The notes: generated from the sequence alone by a model not told the origin. Positions 1-9,265 are shown, numbered from the stretch's first letter. The stretch: 64,000 nt of DNA from Deltaproteobacteria bacterium (GCA_021815305.1 JAKAHC010000006.1:62001-126000), one strand, 5' to 3'. Program-made: numbers and translations.

Positions 1-95
1 CCCGCCCCCGCCACCAGCAGGAGCGGCCCCCCGTCGTGCAGGACGGCGCGCCGCTGGTCGGAGTCGAGGGTGGTGAAGATCGGGTCGTCCAGCAT
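1..95 (-). CDS. UvrD/Rep-type DNA helicase, N-terminus only (partial)
   Basis: Reading the minus strand from an ATG at 95 gives about 31 codons before the window ends. The segment LDSDQRRAV followed by LLLVAGAG is the typical start of a superfamily 1A helicase: the Q-motif-like 'L..QR.AV' and the beginning of the Walker A loop (AGAG, with GKT expected just outside). Members unwind DNA in repair or replication restart. Only the N-terminus is visible, so the subfamily (UvrD, PcrA or another) cannot be told. A weak GAGG lies about 17 bases upstream of the ATG, so the start is tentative. Confidence 0.6.
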   Translation of the reverse strand, partial: MLDDPIFTTLDSDQRRAVLHDGGPLLLVAGA

Positions 96-279
96 CAAGG
101 GCAGGGTGCCGCCTCCGTCGGGAAAGGATCCAGGGTACCGCATTGGGGGATGGCTCAGGAACCCCCTGTGCGCCGATTCCGTTCCGGAAAGGGGGAAATG
201 GGGCACCATCTCCCTTTCCGGGGCATCTATTCCGTGCGGCTTGCTGCGAAACCGCCCACCGTCAAAGAGAGGACCGCGG

Positions 280-1215
280 ATGACCCCGTTTCGCCTGCCC
301 GATGACACGCGGATCGATTCCGCTCGCCTCAAGGTTTCCGCCCGCGCGCAGGCTTTGGCCTTCTACGAGGGAACGCTCGGATTCCACGAGGGGAAACGGG
401 AAGGGCCCGTGTCGTTCCTGTCGGCCGGCGGGGATCTCCCGTATCCGGTCCGGCTGGAGGAGCACCCCGGCGCCGTCCGAAAACCCGGTGGGACCACGGG
501 ATTGTACCACGTCGCCCTCCGCCTTCCCGATCGAAAGGGTCTCGCCCGGGCGGTCGCCCGCCTGCTGACCCTGCGGTATCCGCTGCAGGGGTTCGCCGAT
601 CACCGGGTGAGCGAGGCGGTCTACCTGGCCGACCCGGACGGAAACGGGCTGGAGCTGTATGCGGACCGGCCGCGGGAGACGTGGCAGGCAAAGGGGGGGC
701 AAGTGAGGATGACCACCGATCCGCTGGACGTGGTGAATCTCCTGTCGGAGGCGGAAAACGGGAAATCCCCCGGGGGGATCGCCCCCGGGACGGAGGTCGG
801 ACACGTGCATCTCGCCGTGTCCGACCTCGGCCGTACGGAGCGGTTCTACTCGGAGGTCCTCGGCCTGGCGGTCACCCAGCGCAACCTCCCCGGGGCGCTG
901 TTTTTCTCGGCGGGAGGATACCATCATCACGTCGGCGCGAACGTCTGGGCGGGAACCGACGCTCCCGCACCTCCCCCGGAAACGGCGGGGCTTGCTTCCT
1001 TCACGATCCTGGTGCCCGAGGCAAGGACGGTGCATGTCTTGCGGGAGCGTCTCCTCTCCGCGGGCATGCCCGCGGAACCGGTCCCGGACGATCCCGACGC
1101 GTTGGCCACCCGCGACCCCGACGGCATCGGACTGGAGATCCTTCCGTATCAGCGGGCGGCGGCGATGCCTCGCAGAGCGCCGAGGATCTCAGCAGGGTCC
1201 ATGCGGACGGAGTAG
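280..1215 (+). CDS. VOC family protein (CatE-like, two-module glyoxalase/extradiol dioxygenase fold)
   Basis: A protein of 311 residues built from two vicinal-oxygen-chelate modules. The first (about residues 8-125) has 'LYHVALRLP' and 'YLADPDGNGLELYAD'. The second (about 180-300) has 'VGHVHLAVSDL', 'FYSEVLGL' and 'RDPDGIGLEIL'. The H and E positions are those that normally bind a divalent metal. This layout fits the CatE/catechol-2,3-dioxygenase-like or glyoxalase-related family; the substrate is unknown. I chose the ATG at 280 because AGAGAGGA precedes it by a few bases and homology begins just after. The open frame continues upstream to 70 but that part resembles nothing. The 3' end overlaps the antisense remnant at 1149-1370. 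Confidence 0.8.
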   Translation: MTPFRLPDDTRIDSARLKVSARAQALAFYEGTLGFHEGKREGPVSFLSAGGDLPYPVRLEEHPGAVRKPGGTTGLYHVALRLPDRKGLARAVARLLTLRYPLQGFADHRVSEAVYLADPDGNGLELYADRPRETWQAKGGQVRMTTDPLDVVNLLSEAENGKSPGGIAPGTEVGHVHLAVSDLGRTERFYSEVLGLAVTQRNLPGALFFSAGGYHHHVGANVWAGTDAPAPPPETAGLASFTILVPEARTVHVLRERLLSAGMPAEPVPDDPDALATRDPDGIGLEILPYQRAAAMPRRAPRISAGSMRTE

Positions 1216-1370
1216 TCCGGGGCGCGTTCCCCCACGGAAAGACCGCCGGCCCTTCCTTCCGGCCGGATCCGGTCCACTCCCCTCCCGGGGATCGCTTCCC
1301 CCTCCGGAGGGCGATTTCGGGAGGTCTTGAACTCTTCGACCTGTTCCCGCAACGTCATGGACGTCTCCAT
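1149..1370 (-). pseudogene. possible truncated peroxiredoxin-like (AhpC/TSA) N-terminal remnant
   Basis: A 73-codon frame whose first ~50 residues (MTLREQVEEF, then VGERAPDYSV) resemble the N-terminus of peroxiredoxin-like AhpC/TSA proteins, which typically read '..LREQL..F' followed by 'VGDRAPDF.L'. The catalytic thioredoxin fold that should follow is missing; the frame ends after a short unrelated tail overlapping the VOC gene. This could be a decayed gene, or chance similarity in GC-rich DNA. Confidence 0.3.
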
Positions 1371-1493
1371 TCCGTTCCGCTTGCCGATACGCCGTCGAAA
1401 GGTGAGAATGTCTTACACGATGCCGGATCCTTCCCCTCACGCACCTTTCCGGGCGGACGGCATGGGGCTCTCCCATTGTGAGAGGAGCGGAAA

Positions 1494-2030
1494 ATGAGAA
1501 ACCGGTTGGCGGTATCGCTGGCTTCGGCGCTGTTCCTCTGGGCGGCGTCCTGCATGCCGGCCGCCGCGGAATCCGGCGGTGCGTCCCTCGGCCCCTTCGA
1601 GGTGCTCGGCGGCGGTACCCACTACCTCGACGTCGGGGCGGGGTACTTCAACGTACGGAACCATTTCGACAAACGTTCCCCCGCCGGCAGGATCGAGCTC
1701 CGGATCGGAAAGAAGATCGCCTTCGTCGGACCGGCGGCGGGCCTGGTGGCGAACGACGACGGGGCCCGGTACGGGTACACGGGGATCTACGCGGATTTCG
1801 CGTACGGGAATTTCGTCCTGACGCCCCTCCTGGCGATCGGGGCGTACCACCGGGGAAACAGCGTCGACCTGGGCGGTCCCTTCGAGTTCCGGGAGTCGCT
1901 GGAACTCGCCTACCGGCTCGGCGGCCGTTTCCGGGCCGGGATCTCGCTGGCCCACATCTCGAACGCGAACCTCTACCGGGTGAACCCCGGCCAGCAGGAT
2001 CTCCTCCTCACCCTCGCGATCGGGTTCTGA
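1494..2030 (+). CDS. PagL-like acyloxyacyl hydrolase / lipid A 3-O-deacylase family outer-membrane protein
   Basis: A protein of 178 residues with a signal peptide (about residues 1-26, ending in AAA) followed by alternating amphipathic strands, as expected for a small outer-membrane beta-barrel. The C-terminal section has 'ISLAHISNANLY..NPG', matching the PagL catalytic His-x-Ser-Asn motif, and it ends in an aromatic residue (GF), as barrel proteins do. PagL enzymes remove the 3-O acyl chain of lipid A and remodel lipopolysaccharide. GAGGAGCGGAAA gives a good ribosome site ahead of the ATG. Family membership is well supported; activity is inferred. Confidence 0.8.
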   Translation: MRNRLAVSLASALFLWAASCMPAAAESGGASLGPFEVLGGGTHYLDVGAGYFNVRNHFDKRSPAGRIELRIGKKIAFVGPAAGLVANDDGARYGYTGIYADFAYGNFVLTPLLAIGAYHRGNSVDLGGPFEFRESLELAYRLGGRFRAGISLAHISNANLYRVNPGQQDLLLTLAIGF

Positions 2031-2084
2031 TGCACCGTCCCGCGACCGGCCGCCCGACGAGGGCCCGGAGAGACCCGTGAGACC

Positions 2085-3611
2085 TCACCCGGGGCCGATC
2101 GTGACCGTTTTCTCCCCCCCCCCGCCGTTCCGGACGGTCTTCGCGGCGCGGATCAACAGGGGCAGGAAGACCGAAATCGCCACGATGCCCCACATGACCT
2201 TGCAGAGGGTGGATGCCCAAAGCCCGCCCAGGTCGCCCACGGAAATGATCATCATCTGGCAGAGCGATCGTTCCATGACCGGCCCCAGCACCAGTCCCAC
2301 GATCAGCGGGGCGGGCTCATAACCGTATTTGCGCATGACGTACCCCACGACGCCTGCGCCCAGCATCACCCATACGTCGAAGAGTTGGGAGTTGTCCGCA
2401 TACGTGCCGACGGCGCACATCACCAGGATGACCGGCAGCAGGTATTTCGGGGATACCCGGACGATCTTGGCGAAGATCCCCACCAGCGGCAGGTTGAGGA
2501 TCAGGAGCATGATGTTGCCGAGGTAGAAGCTTCCGATGACCCCCCAGAAGACGTCGGGATGTTCCTTCAGCAAAAAGGGGCCCGGCGTCACGCCGAGCAG
2601 GAGCATCCCCCCGAGCAGGACGGCCGTGGAAGGGGTAAACGGCAGCCCCAGGGAGAGCAACGGGATCATCGCCCCGCCGGCGGCCGCGTTGTTGGCCGAT
2701 TCGGGACCGGCCACTCCCTCGATGGCCCCCTTTCCGAACTTCTCCTTGTCTTTGGAGATCCCGCGTTCCAGGCCGTAGGAGGCGAAGGAAGCCATGGTCG
2801 CCGCGGGCCCCGGCAACAGGCCGATCAGGAACCCCAGCACGGATCCGCGCGCCATGGGACCTACGGACCGCTTCATCTCCTCCCGGTTGGGATAGAGCTC
2901 GCGGAATCTGACGGGCAGAACCTCCATCGGTTTTTCCCCTTCGGCCAGAACGGAGAGGACTTCCGCGATGCCGAAGAGCCCCGTGGTGATGGCGATGAAG
3001 CTCAGCCCTCCCTGGGCGGACTCGATGCCGAACGAAAACCGCTCCAGGCCGCCGATCGGATCGACTCCCACGGCGGAAAGCATCAGGCCGACCATCATCA
3101 GGATCAGGGTGCGGGTACGGGATTTCCCGGTCAGGTTCGACAACAAGGCGATGCCCATCACCGTCAACACGAAATATTCCGCGGGTCCGAAGGCGAGCGC
3201 GGTCCTTGCGAGCAGGGGGGCGAAGAACTGGAGGGCCACCACGCTGAAGGAGCCGGCGACGAACGATCCGATCGCGGCAACCGCAAGCGCGGCCCCGGCA
3301 CGTCCCTTTTTCGCCATCTGGTAGCCGTCCAGGGTCGTGACGACGCTGGCGGGTTCCCCGGGGACGTTGACCAGGATGGAGGTCGTGGAGCCCCCGTACA
3401 TGGACCCGTAATAGATCCCCGCCAGCATGATCAACCCCGCCGTCGGACCGAGCTTCAGCGTCAGCGGAATCGCGATGGCCATGGCCGCCGCGGGACCCAG
3501 GCCCGGAAGCACCCCGATCAGCGTTCCGACGAGCGCGCCGACGAAGCAGGCGAGGACGTTCCCGGGTTGCAGCGCTACCAGGATATAGGACGAAAAGCCC
3601 GACTGGAACAT
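2085..3611 (-). CDS. tctA: tripartite tricarboxylate transporter permease, large subunit TctA
   Basis: A 508-residue polytopic inner-membrane protein of the usual TctA length. It has the conserved N-terminal 'GTLIGVLPGLGPAAAMAIAIP' region (quoted in part: GVLPGLGP) and a symmetry-related 'GLLPGPAATMASF' with 'AGPESANNAAAGG', both hallmarks of the family. With TctB and the periplasmic binding protein TctC it imports carboxylates using an ion gradient. It is the last gene of a minus-strand operon, 17 bases after tctB. The substrate cannot be told from TctA; the catabolic genes upstream suggest a sugar acid or related hydroxy-acid. Confidence 0.92.
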   Translation of the reverse strand: MFQSGFSSYILVALQPGNVLACFVGALVGTLIGVLPGLGPAAAMAIAIPLTLKLGPTAGLIMLAGIYYGSMYGGSTTSILVNVPGEPASVVTTLDGYQMAKKGRAGAALAVAAIGSFVAGSFSVVALQFFAPLLARTALAFGPAEYFVLTVMGIALLSNLTGKSRTRTLILMMVGLMLSAVGVDPIGGLERFSFGIESAQGGLSFIAITTGLFGIAEVLSVLAEGEKPMEVLPVRFRELYPNREEMKRSVGPMARGSVLGFLIGLLPGPAATMASFASYGLERGISKDKEKFGKGAIEGVAGPESANNAAAGGAMIPLLSLGLPFTPSTAVLLGGMLLLGVTPGPFLLKEHPDVFWGVIGSFYLGNIMLLILNLPLVGIFAKIVRVSPKYLLPVILVMCAVGTYADNSQLFDVWVMLGAGVVGYVMRKYGYEPAPLIVGLVLGPVMERSLCQMMIISVGDLGGLWASTLCKVMWGIVAISVFLPLLIRAAKTVRNGGGGEKTVTIGPG

Positions 3612-3628
3612 GGGATCCCGCCTCCTCG

Positions 3629-4120
3629 CTAAAACAGGAATCCTTCAGGGAAGTTCAGCTTCAGCCAGACGATGAACAGAAGGTAGCAGAACACGTCGAT
3701 CCCCAGCGACAGCAGAATGGGTCCCCACCAGCCGCGGGATTCGGAGAGCCTGCTTGCGAAAACGGCGAAGAGGAACGTGGAGACGAAGAAACCGGCCCAT
3801 CGCATCATCAGGATGTAGACGACGAATCCGGCGATCAGGACGAGTGCGGTCCTTTCCCCGGGATTTTCCCGAAAAAACGCTCTGGCCGAAACGGGATCCT
3901 TCCGGGGAGCCTCCCCTTCCTTCGCGCGTTTCCGTCTCCGAAGCGCCTGCGCCAGCTGCCATAGCGACAGGAGCGACAGGAATCCCCCCACCGATACCGG
4001 GAAGACCCCGGGGCCGGGACAAGCCCACGTGTCGAGAGGATACTTCAGCGCGTATCCCAGAAAGCCGAGCCCGAACAAGGTCAGCACCGTGCTGCTCACG
4101 ATCTCTTTCCGTATCGTCAT
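3629..4120 (-). CDS. tctB: tripartite tricarboxylate transporter small permease subunit TctB
   Basis: A protein of 163 residues with four hydrophobic segments and the 'GPGVFPV..G' motif near residue 40 that is typical of TctB. I placed the start at the ATG at 4120 (MTIRKEIV), where homology begins. The frame stays open to 4198, but the extra residues look non-coding. It lies between tctC and tctA in one transcription unit and should form the transporter membrane complex with TctA. Confidence 0.85.
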   Translation of the reverse strand: MTIRKEIVSSTVLTLFGLGFLGYALKYPLDTWACPGPGVFPVSVGGFLSLLSLWQLAQALRRRKRAKEGEAPRKDPVSARAFFRENPGERTALVLIAGFVVYILMMRWAGFFVSTFLFAVFASRLSESRGWWGPILLSLGIDVFCYLLFIVWLKLNFPEGFLF

Positions 4121-4234
4121 CGCAAAGGACCCTCGTGCGGAGAAATGCGCGGCAAGGCGGCCCGGCTGCCGGGTGTCGCCGGCCCCGTGCGCCCCCATCC
4201 CGCGACGGGACGGGGGGGGCGCACGGGAATCGCC

Positions 4235-5224
4235 CTATTTCTTCAGCAGACCGGCGTTACCCATGATTTCCCGGGTATACTGGTCCACTTTGGCGACGAA
4301 CGCCCCGAAGGCCGCCGGATCCCGGTATTGCGGGGTCGATCCGACGGAAGAGGCGAACTCGATCCACTCCTTGCTCTCGACGGCCTTCTTCACCAGGGGG
4401 GCCAGCTTGTCGACCACCGCCTTCGGCGTGCCCTTGGGCGCCGCGATCCCCCGCCACTGGTCGAATTCCAGGTCGATTCCGGATTCCTCCAAGGTCGGCA
4501 CGTCGGGCCAGATGCCGATGCGCTTCGAGCCGCTGACGGCCAGGATACGCACTTCTCCCGCCTTCACCTGGCTGAAGACCTCCGCCGGGTGCTGGCTGGA
4601 CGCCTGGATCTTCCCGCCCATCAGGGACGCGACGGCGATGCCGCTCCCGAAGGGAACGTGGATGACGCGCAGGCCGGCCTTTGCGGCCATCGCCAGCGGC
4701 ACCATGTGCGTGACGCTCCCCATCCCCGAGTTTCCGATCGTGACCTTGCCGGGGTTTTTCTTCACATAGGCGATGAATTCCTTGATGTTCTTCCAGGGGG
4801 CATCCTTGGCGACGGCGATGCACACCGGTTCCGCGCCGATGCCCGCGATGGGCACGAAGTCCCTGTAGTCGAAGGCGATCTGCTTTCTCGCGGCAAGCGT
4901 GTTGATCGCGCCCGAATACCAGATGAGCGTGTACCCGTCGGGCTGGGCCCTGTGCACCTCGTTGTAGGCGATGGCGCCGCCCGCGCCGGTGACGTTGCGC
5001 ACGACCATGGGCTGCCCAAGGTCCCTGGAGATGATCTCCGCCAGCTTCCGGGCCTGGATGTCGGCGGCCGCCCCCGCCGCGAAGGGGTTGATCAGTTCGA
5101 CCGGCTTCACGGGCCATGCGTCCGCCGCCACGGCGGGGGTGCTTCCCCAGGCCGGCAGGACGGCCAGAAGGAACAGGAATGCGGAAATCACGGTTTCGCC
5201 CATCGATCCGACTTTCCTTTTCAT
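4235..5224 (-). CDS. tctC: tripartite tricarboxylate transporter substrate-binding protein (TctC/Bug family)
   Basis: A protein of 329 residues. It starts with a Sec signal peptide (cleavage expected near residue 34, VAADAWP). The Bug-family signatures follow: 'WPVKPVELINPFAAGAAAD', 'NVTGAGGAIAYNEV', 'PDGYTL' and 'DVPTLEESG'. These bind a carboxylate through two ordered waters in the periplasm. It sits between the isomerase gene and tctB. GGAGAAGAAGCG precedes the ATG. The ligand is unknown but should be the compound degraded by the upstream enzymes. Confidence 0.92.
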   Translation of the reverse strand: MKRKVGSMGETVISAFLFLLAVLPAWGSTPAVAADAWPVKPVELINPFAAGAAADIQARKLAEIISRDLGQPMVVRNVTGAGGAIAYNEVHRAQPDGYTLIWYSGAINTLAARKQIAFDYRDFVPIAGIGAEPVCIAVAKDAPWKNIKEFIAYVKKNPGKVTIGNSGMGSVTHMVPLAMAAKAGLRVIHVPFGSGIAVASLMGGKIQASSQHPAEVFSQVKAGEVRILAVSGSKRIGIWPDVPTLEESGIDLEFDQWRGIAAPKGTPKAVVDKLAPLVKKAVESKEWIEFASSVGSTPQYRDPAAFGAFVAKVDQYTREIMGNAGLLKK

Positions 5225-5290
5225 CGCTTCTTCTCCTTTGCGCCGTTTTTTTTCGCCGTATTCCCCTCGTTCCCCGAAACGCAGATCCTC

Positions 5291-6211
5291 CTATACGAAC
5301 GCCCATGCCTCCTTGATCACCCGTTTGGTGTTGGCAAGGATCGCTTCCGACGTTTCCTCCGCGAGCAGGGGCCGCACCTCCGCGCTGAGCACGGGCCGTT
5401 TTTCCGGGTTCAGGAGCTTCAGATCCAGCAGCAGCCGGAAATAGTCCGTGACCTGCGGGGTGTCGGTTTCGCCGCCCGGCATGCCGAAACGGGGCTGCAG
5501 GTCCCCGTAGCCGGGGTGTCTCCTGTCACGGAACGCGCAATTGCCGATATGGAAGTGCATGGGATACTTTTTCACGAGGGGAACCGCCTCCCGGGGATCT
5601 TCCCGCAGAAGCGGGAAATGGGAGAGGTCCGCCAGGACCCCGAAATGGGGGAACTCCCTGTGCAGCGGCTCCGCCACGTCGGCCGCATCCCGGAAATGGC
5701 CGATGAGGAAGCATTTGTCGATGTCGTAGTCGAAGATCTTCATGTAGATCTCCATGGGCCCCTGTTCCTTCGTGTACCGGCAGACTTCCCCCAGGGTATC
5801 GACCAGGATCTTCTTCGCCTCTTCCTTCTTCTCCTCTCCGGGATGTTTGCCGGAGAAGACCCGCATGCAGGTGGCGCCCAGCTGGAACGCCTCGTCGACA
5901 CCGTTCTTCATCGCGTTGATCGCTTTCTTCCTTTCCTTCGGATCGAACGCGTTCATGTCGAGCTTGTTCGTGAACATCCGCGGCTGGTTCGCGTAGCAGA
6001 CCTCCAGGTGCGAGGTCTCGAGGAGCCTGCGCGCCTCGTGCCGCACCTTGGGGTCTTTCATCCACCCCACCTCCACGGCCGTCCAGAAGTCGTCCTCCAC
6101 GATCCTGCGCAACGTCTCCACGATCGGACCTTCCCCCGTCGTGGCCACGGGGAAGGCCTTGAAATGCACGATCCCCAGTTTCATGTACCGGTAAATCGAG
6201 AAATTCTCCAT
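5291..6211 (-). CDS. sugar phosphate isomerase/epimerase family TIM-barrel protein
   Basis: A protein of 306 residues of the xylose-isomerase-like TIM-barrel family (AP endonuclease family 2). Metal-site segments are visible: 'VEVGW' (E, strand 2), 'GVLADLSHFPLL' (D/H), 'HFHIGNCAFRD' (H) and 'LSAEVRP' (E). Members isomerise or epimerise sugars, hydroxypyruvate or inositol derivatives. GGAGAGGAAG ahead of the ATG at 6211 supports the start. An in-frame ATG at 6184 is an alternative. It lies in the LacI-controlled operon between the dehydrogenase and the transporter, so it probably acts in the same pathway. Confidence 0.82.
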   Translation of the reverse strand: MENFSIYRYMKLGIVHFKAFPVATTGEGPIVETLRRIVEDDFWTAVEVGWMKDPKVRHEARRLLETSHLEVCYANQPRMFTNKLDMNAFDPKERKKAINAMKNGVDEAFQLGATCMRVFSGKHPGEEKKEEAKKILVDTLGEVCRYTKEQGPMEIYMKIFDYDIDKCFLIGHFRDAADVAEPLHREFPHFGVLADLSHFPLLREDPREAVPLVKKYPMHFHIGNCAFRDRRHPGYGDLQPRFGMPGGETDTPQVTDYFRLLLDLKLLNPEKRPVLSAEVRPLLAEETSEAILANTKRVIKEAWAFV

Positions 6212-6243
6212 GGCGCCGCTTCCTCTCCGGGCAGAAGTGTCCG

Positions 6244-7368
6244 TCAATGGACCTTTACGACCACCTTGATTGCGTCCTCGATCCTCTCGCGGAAATATCT
6301 GAAGGCTTTCGGGACCTCGTCCAGCGGAAAGGTGTGGGTATGCATGAGCTTCGCCTCGAACCGTTTCTGCGCCATGAGGGATGCGGCCCGGTGGGTCGCC
6401 CGGTTCCCTTCCCCCCGGATGCCGTAGACGTAGATGTTGTTCCGGACCAGCTTGGCCAGGTCCACGGGCACCGGCTGGCCCGGAAAGGCGGCAAGGCAGA
6501 TCCTGCCGCCCCGGTTCACCATGTCCATCGCCTCGTTCAGGGCGTTGGGCGCTCCGGAGCATTCCATCACGTAATGCACCCCTTTCCCGGCGGTGATCCG
6601 TCTCACCGCCTCCACGGGGTTTTCCTTTCCCACGTTGATCGCGTGATCCGCGCCCAGGCGGATTCCCAGGTTCAACCGCGCGTCCCGGGTCCCCGTGAGG
6701 ATCACGGGCGACGCTCCCAGGGCCTTTCCCACCGCCACGCTCATGAGGCCGATCGGGCCCGGCCCGGTGACGACGAGGCTCTCCCCCGAGATCAGGCCCC
6801 CCAGCACGTCGAGGCCGTACATCGCGGTGCCGGCGGTCACGATCAGCGTCGCCTCCTCGTCGCTCATCTCATGAGGCACGTGCACCAGGGTGTTCACGTG
6901 GTTGACGGCGTACTCCGCGAAGCCGCCGTCCGTCGTGAATCCGTTCGCGCGGTGCCCCTTGTCGTGTCCCTCGTAGTTCAGGCCGTAATTGAGGCAGGAC
7001 GTGTACATCCCCATGCGGCATCGCTCGCACTGGCCGCAGCCGGCGTGGATCTCCACCGCCACGCGATCCCCGACACCGTAATCGTCCACGCCCGGGCCCA
7101 GCTTGACCACGGTGCCCATGTACTCGTGCCCCGGCGTGAAATCCTTGTTGAAGGGGAGACCGCCCCGTATCCATGCGGGAAGCCCTTTGGTGATGATCTC
7201 CACGTCGGTCCCGCAGATGGCGACGGCGTCGATCCGCACCAGCACCTCGGCGGGCCCCGGTTCCGGAACCGGCTTTTCCACAAGCCGCAGCCGGTCCGGG
7301 TCGTCGAGCACCCACGCCTTCATGCGTTTCGGAATCGGGTGGACCGTTCCCCGTGCCGGAGCATTCAT
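6244..7368 (-). CDS. zinc-dependent alcohol dehydrogenase (MDR family, threonine/sorbitol dehydrogenase-like)
   Basis: A protein of 374 residues of the medium-chain dehydrogenase family. Catalytic zinc ligands appear as 'ICGTD' and 'PGHEYMG'. The structural zinc lobe is 'CGQCERCRMGMYTSC'. The nucleotide-binding Rossmann segment is 'VVTGPGPIGLMSV'. It should oxidise a secondary alcohol of a polyol or sugar acid with NAD(P)+. Its start overlaps the aldolase stop by four bases (ATGA type), which shows translational coupling. The substrate is not deducible. Confidence 0.88.
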   Translation of the reverse strand: MNAPARGTVHPIPKRMKAWVLDDPDRLRLVEKPVPEPGPAEVLVRIDAVAICGTDVEIITKGLPAWIRGGLPFNKDFTPGHEYMGTVVKLGPGVDDYGVGDRVAVEIHAGCGQCERCRMGMYTSCLNYGLNYEGHDKGHRANGFTTDGGFAEYAVNHVNTLVHVPHEMSDEEATLIVTAGTAMYGLDVLGGLISGESLVVTGPGPIGLMSVAVGKALGASPVILTGTRDARLNLGIRLGADHAINVGKENPVEAVRRITAGKGVHYVMECSGAPNALNEAMDMVNRGGRICLAAFPGQPVPVDLAKLVRNNIYVYGIRGEGNRATHRAASLMAQKRFEAKLMHTHTFPLDEVPKAFRYFRERIEDAIKVVVKVH

Positions 7369-7988
7369 CGTTCGCCTCCGTCGTCCCGGATGTTCCCCGC
7401 AAGGAATGCGACCTTCGCCGTATTCTCCACGAGATCGGCGATGTAGTAGGCGGCCCGGATGTCGGGGCCCAGCGCCAGGATCCCGTGCTCGGCCATCAGC
7501 AGCGCCTTGACGCCGGGGTGTCCGGAGACCCCCCCCTTGACGAATTCGCAGAGCTCCCTGGATCCCGGCGATGCGGATTCGATCACCGGCACCTCTTTCA
7601 GAAGGAGCCGCCCCGAGATGGTGGCCAGGGGAAGCGGTTTCCGCCGGTTGGAAAAGGCCGTCGCATAGGGAGGATGAACATGGGCGATTCCCCCGACATC
7701 CGGACGAAGCCGGTATACCGCAAGATGGAAGCCGGTCTCCTTCGACGGGGTCAGATTCGAGGGATTCTCGAGGATGGCGCCGTCCCGATGGACCAGCAGG
7801 TGGGTTTCGGGTTCCGCATCGGCCAGGGAAACCCCGGATGCGGTGATGAGGACATTCTCCGTTTCGGGGACCCGGAGACTCATGTTTCCCCCGGCTCCGC
7901 CGACGAGATCGCGGTAGAAGGCGCGCTTCGAGAAATCGGTCAGTTCCTTCCGCAGATGGAGCATGGTTTCCGCTTCCCTGGTCATCAT
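7365..7988 (-). CDS. class II aldolase/adducin family protein
   Basis: A protein of 207 residues with the class II (zinc) aldolase fold of L-fuculose-phosphate aldolase. 'GAGGNMSLRVP' is the phosphate-binding loop. 'HVHPPYA' supplies two zinc-binding histidines, 'AEHGILALG' the third, and 'TPSKE' the acid/base region. It should cleave a phosphorylated sugar or decarboxylate a sugar acid phosphate. It sits four bases after the Tm-1-like gene and overlaps the dehydrogenase, so the enzymes are made together. Confidence 0.87.
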   Translation of the reverse strand: MMTREAETMLHLRKELTDFSKRAFYRDLVGGAGGNMSLRVPETENVLITASGVSLADAEPETHLLVHRDGAILENPSNLTPSKETGFHLAVYRLRPDVGGIAHVHPPYATAFSNRRKPLPLATISGRLLLKEVPVIESASPGSRELCEFVKGGVSGHPGVKALLMAEHGILALGPDIRAAYYIADLVENTAKVAFLAGNIRDDGGER

Positions 7989-7992
7989 TTCG

Positions 7993-9231
7993 TCATGTCC
8001 CGCCTTCTTTCATGAATTCGACAAGGCGATCGACGCATGCATCGACGAAGACGGCATCGTTGATGTGGGCGTCGATCTCCTCCACCGCGATACCGCTCCC
8101 GAGATGGGTCTTCAGGGCCTTGAGAAACTCGCGATTCCCGGCTTCGTCATGCAGCGGTCCCCCCGGCGCCCCGTACACAGACCATCCCTTCCGGGGGACG
8201 AACACGGCCGTCGGGCCGACCGAGCCGTTCAACCGCCGCGCCATTTCCTTCCCCGCAAGGGCCATTTCGCCCCGGGACATCTTCACGTTGGCGTTGAAGG
8301 GATTGTGCATATAGATCCTCCTTCTGCGCCACTTCGCGGGAATGGAACCCCTCGTCCCGAAACAGAGATACTCCATCCCCCCCGTGGAGACCACCTGGGG
8401 GATGCCTTTCGCCCCGGCCGCCGTCAACCTTCCGGGTTTGACCGGCATGTAGATCCCCGCACCCACGACCTCTTCCGCGAGCTCATGCGGGGTCAGGTCG
8501 AGCAATCCGTGGATGATTCCCTCCCCGATCAGGTCTTCCATGGCGGACCCTCCGGCCCCCGACGCGTGGAAGGGGATGACCTGGAACCCCCTTCCCCCGA
8601 GAGACCGCACCGCCCGGCTCGCAGCCGCTTCCGTGTTCCCCAGCGCCGTCACCGCGATGGTCCTCTTTCCCGGATCCGTGACGATCCGGCCGCCGTGCTC
8701 CGCCATCCCGATCACCGCCGCCACGGCGTTGGCGAGGACGGAGGCCGTCACCGGATTTTCCCCCCCCAGGAAATCGGCCACCGAGAACACCACCCCGATG
8801 TCCCTGTCCCCGACATAAGGGCGGATGTTTCCCGACGCGACCGTGGAAACGAGGTATTTGGGAAACCCGAAGGGCAACCCTCTCATGGCCATCGCGGAAA
8901 CAGCCGTCCCCTGGTTGCCCCCGAGGCCGATGACGCCGTCGATCCCGCCCTCGGAAAAGAGAAGGGAAAGGAGCGCCGACGCCCCTTTCCCCATCGTTTC
9001 CATGATCCGGCCCCTCTCGCCCGTCCGGACCAGCGCCGGGAGCTCCATGCCGCCCCGGCGGGCGACCTCCTCGTTCGCGATATCCGGGCGAACGAGAGGG
9101 GGGCCGAGTGGCCCGATGTCGACGATCGTCGCGGAATAGCCGAGGGATTCGAGGAGCTTCCTCATGGAAGCCGCCTCTCCCCCCTTGGTGTCCAGGGCCG
9201 CCAGGATGGCGATGTTCCCCTTCCGGGTCAT
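7993..9231 (-). CDS. Tm-1-like ATP-binding (UPF0261) family protein
   Basis: A protein of 412 residues matching the UPF0261 family along its whole length. It has the N-terminal 'ILAALDTKGGEA' motif, 'GVIGLGGNQGTA' in the first half, and 'VSTGGMEYLCFG' plus 'HNPFNANVK' in the C-terminal half. Homologues include the tomato Tm-1 N-terminal domain. Bacterial members often neighbour class II aldolases and transporters and may be kinases or ligases of sugar acids, but their reaction is poorly known. Here it is the second gene of a catabolic operon, 34 bases after the creatininase-like gene. Confidence 0.85.
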   Translation of the reverse strand: MTRKGNIAILAALDTKGGEAASMRKLLESLGYSATIVDIGPLGPPLVRPDIANEEVARRGGMELPALVRTGERGRIMETMGKGASALLSLLFSEGGIDGVIGLGGNQGTAVSAMAMRGLPFGFPKYLVSTVASGNIRPYVGDRDIGVVFSVADFLGGENPVTASVLANAVAAVIGMAEHGGRIVTDPGKRTIAVTALGNTEAAASRAVRSLGGRGFQVIPFHASGAGGSAMEDLIGEGIIHGLLDLTPHELAEEVVGAGIYMPVKPGRLTAAGAKGIPQVVSTGGMEYLCFGTRGSIPAKWRRRRIYMHNPFNANVKMSRGEMALAGKEMARRLNGSVGPTAVFVPRKGWSVYGAPGGPLHDEAGNREFLKALKTHLGSGIAVEEIDAHINDAVFVDACVDRLVEFMKEGGT

Positions 9232-9265
9232 ATCCGCACGGGTTCCAAAGGGTTGCCTCTCCCGC

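Noticed and set aside
262-1035. A 257-codon minus-strand open frame over the VOC gene
   Set aside because: The plus frame has two full VOC modules; the minus frame has only low-complexity R/G/P sequence.
4145-6427. A 760-codon plus-strand open frame crossing TctC and the isomerase
   Set aside because: It covers two well-supported minus-strand genes and their gap, which real genes on the other strand would not.
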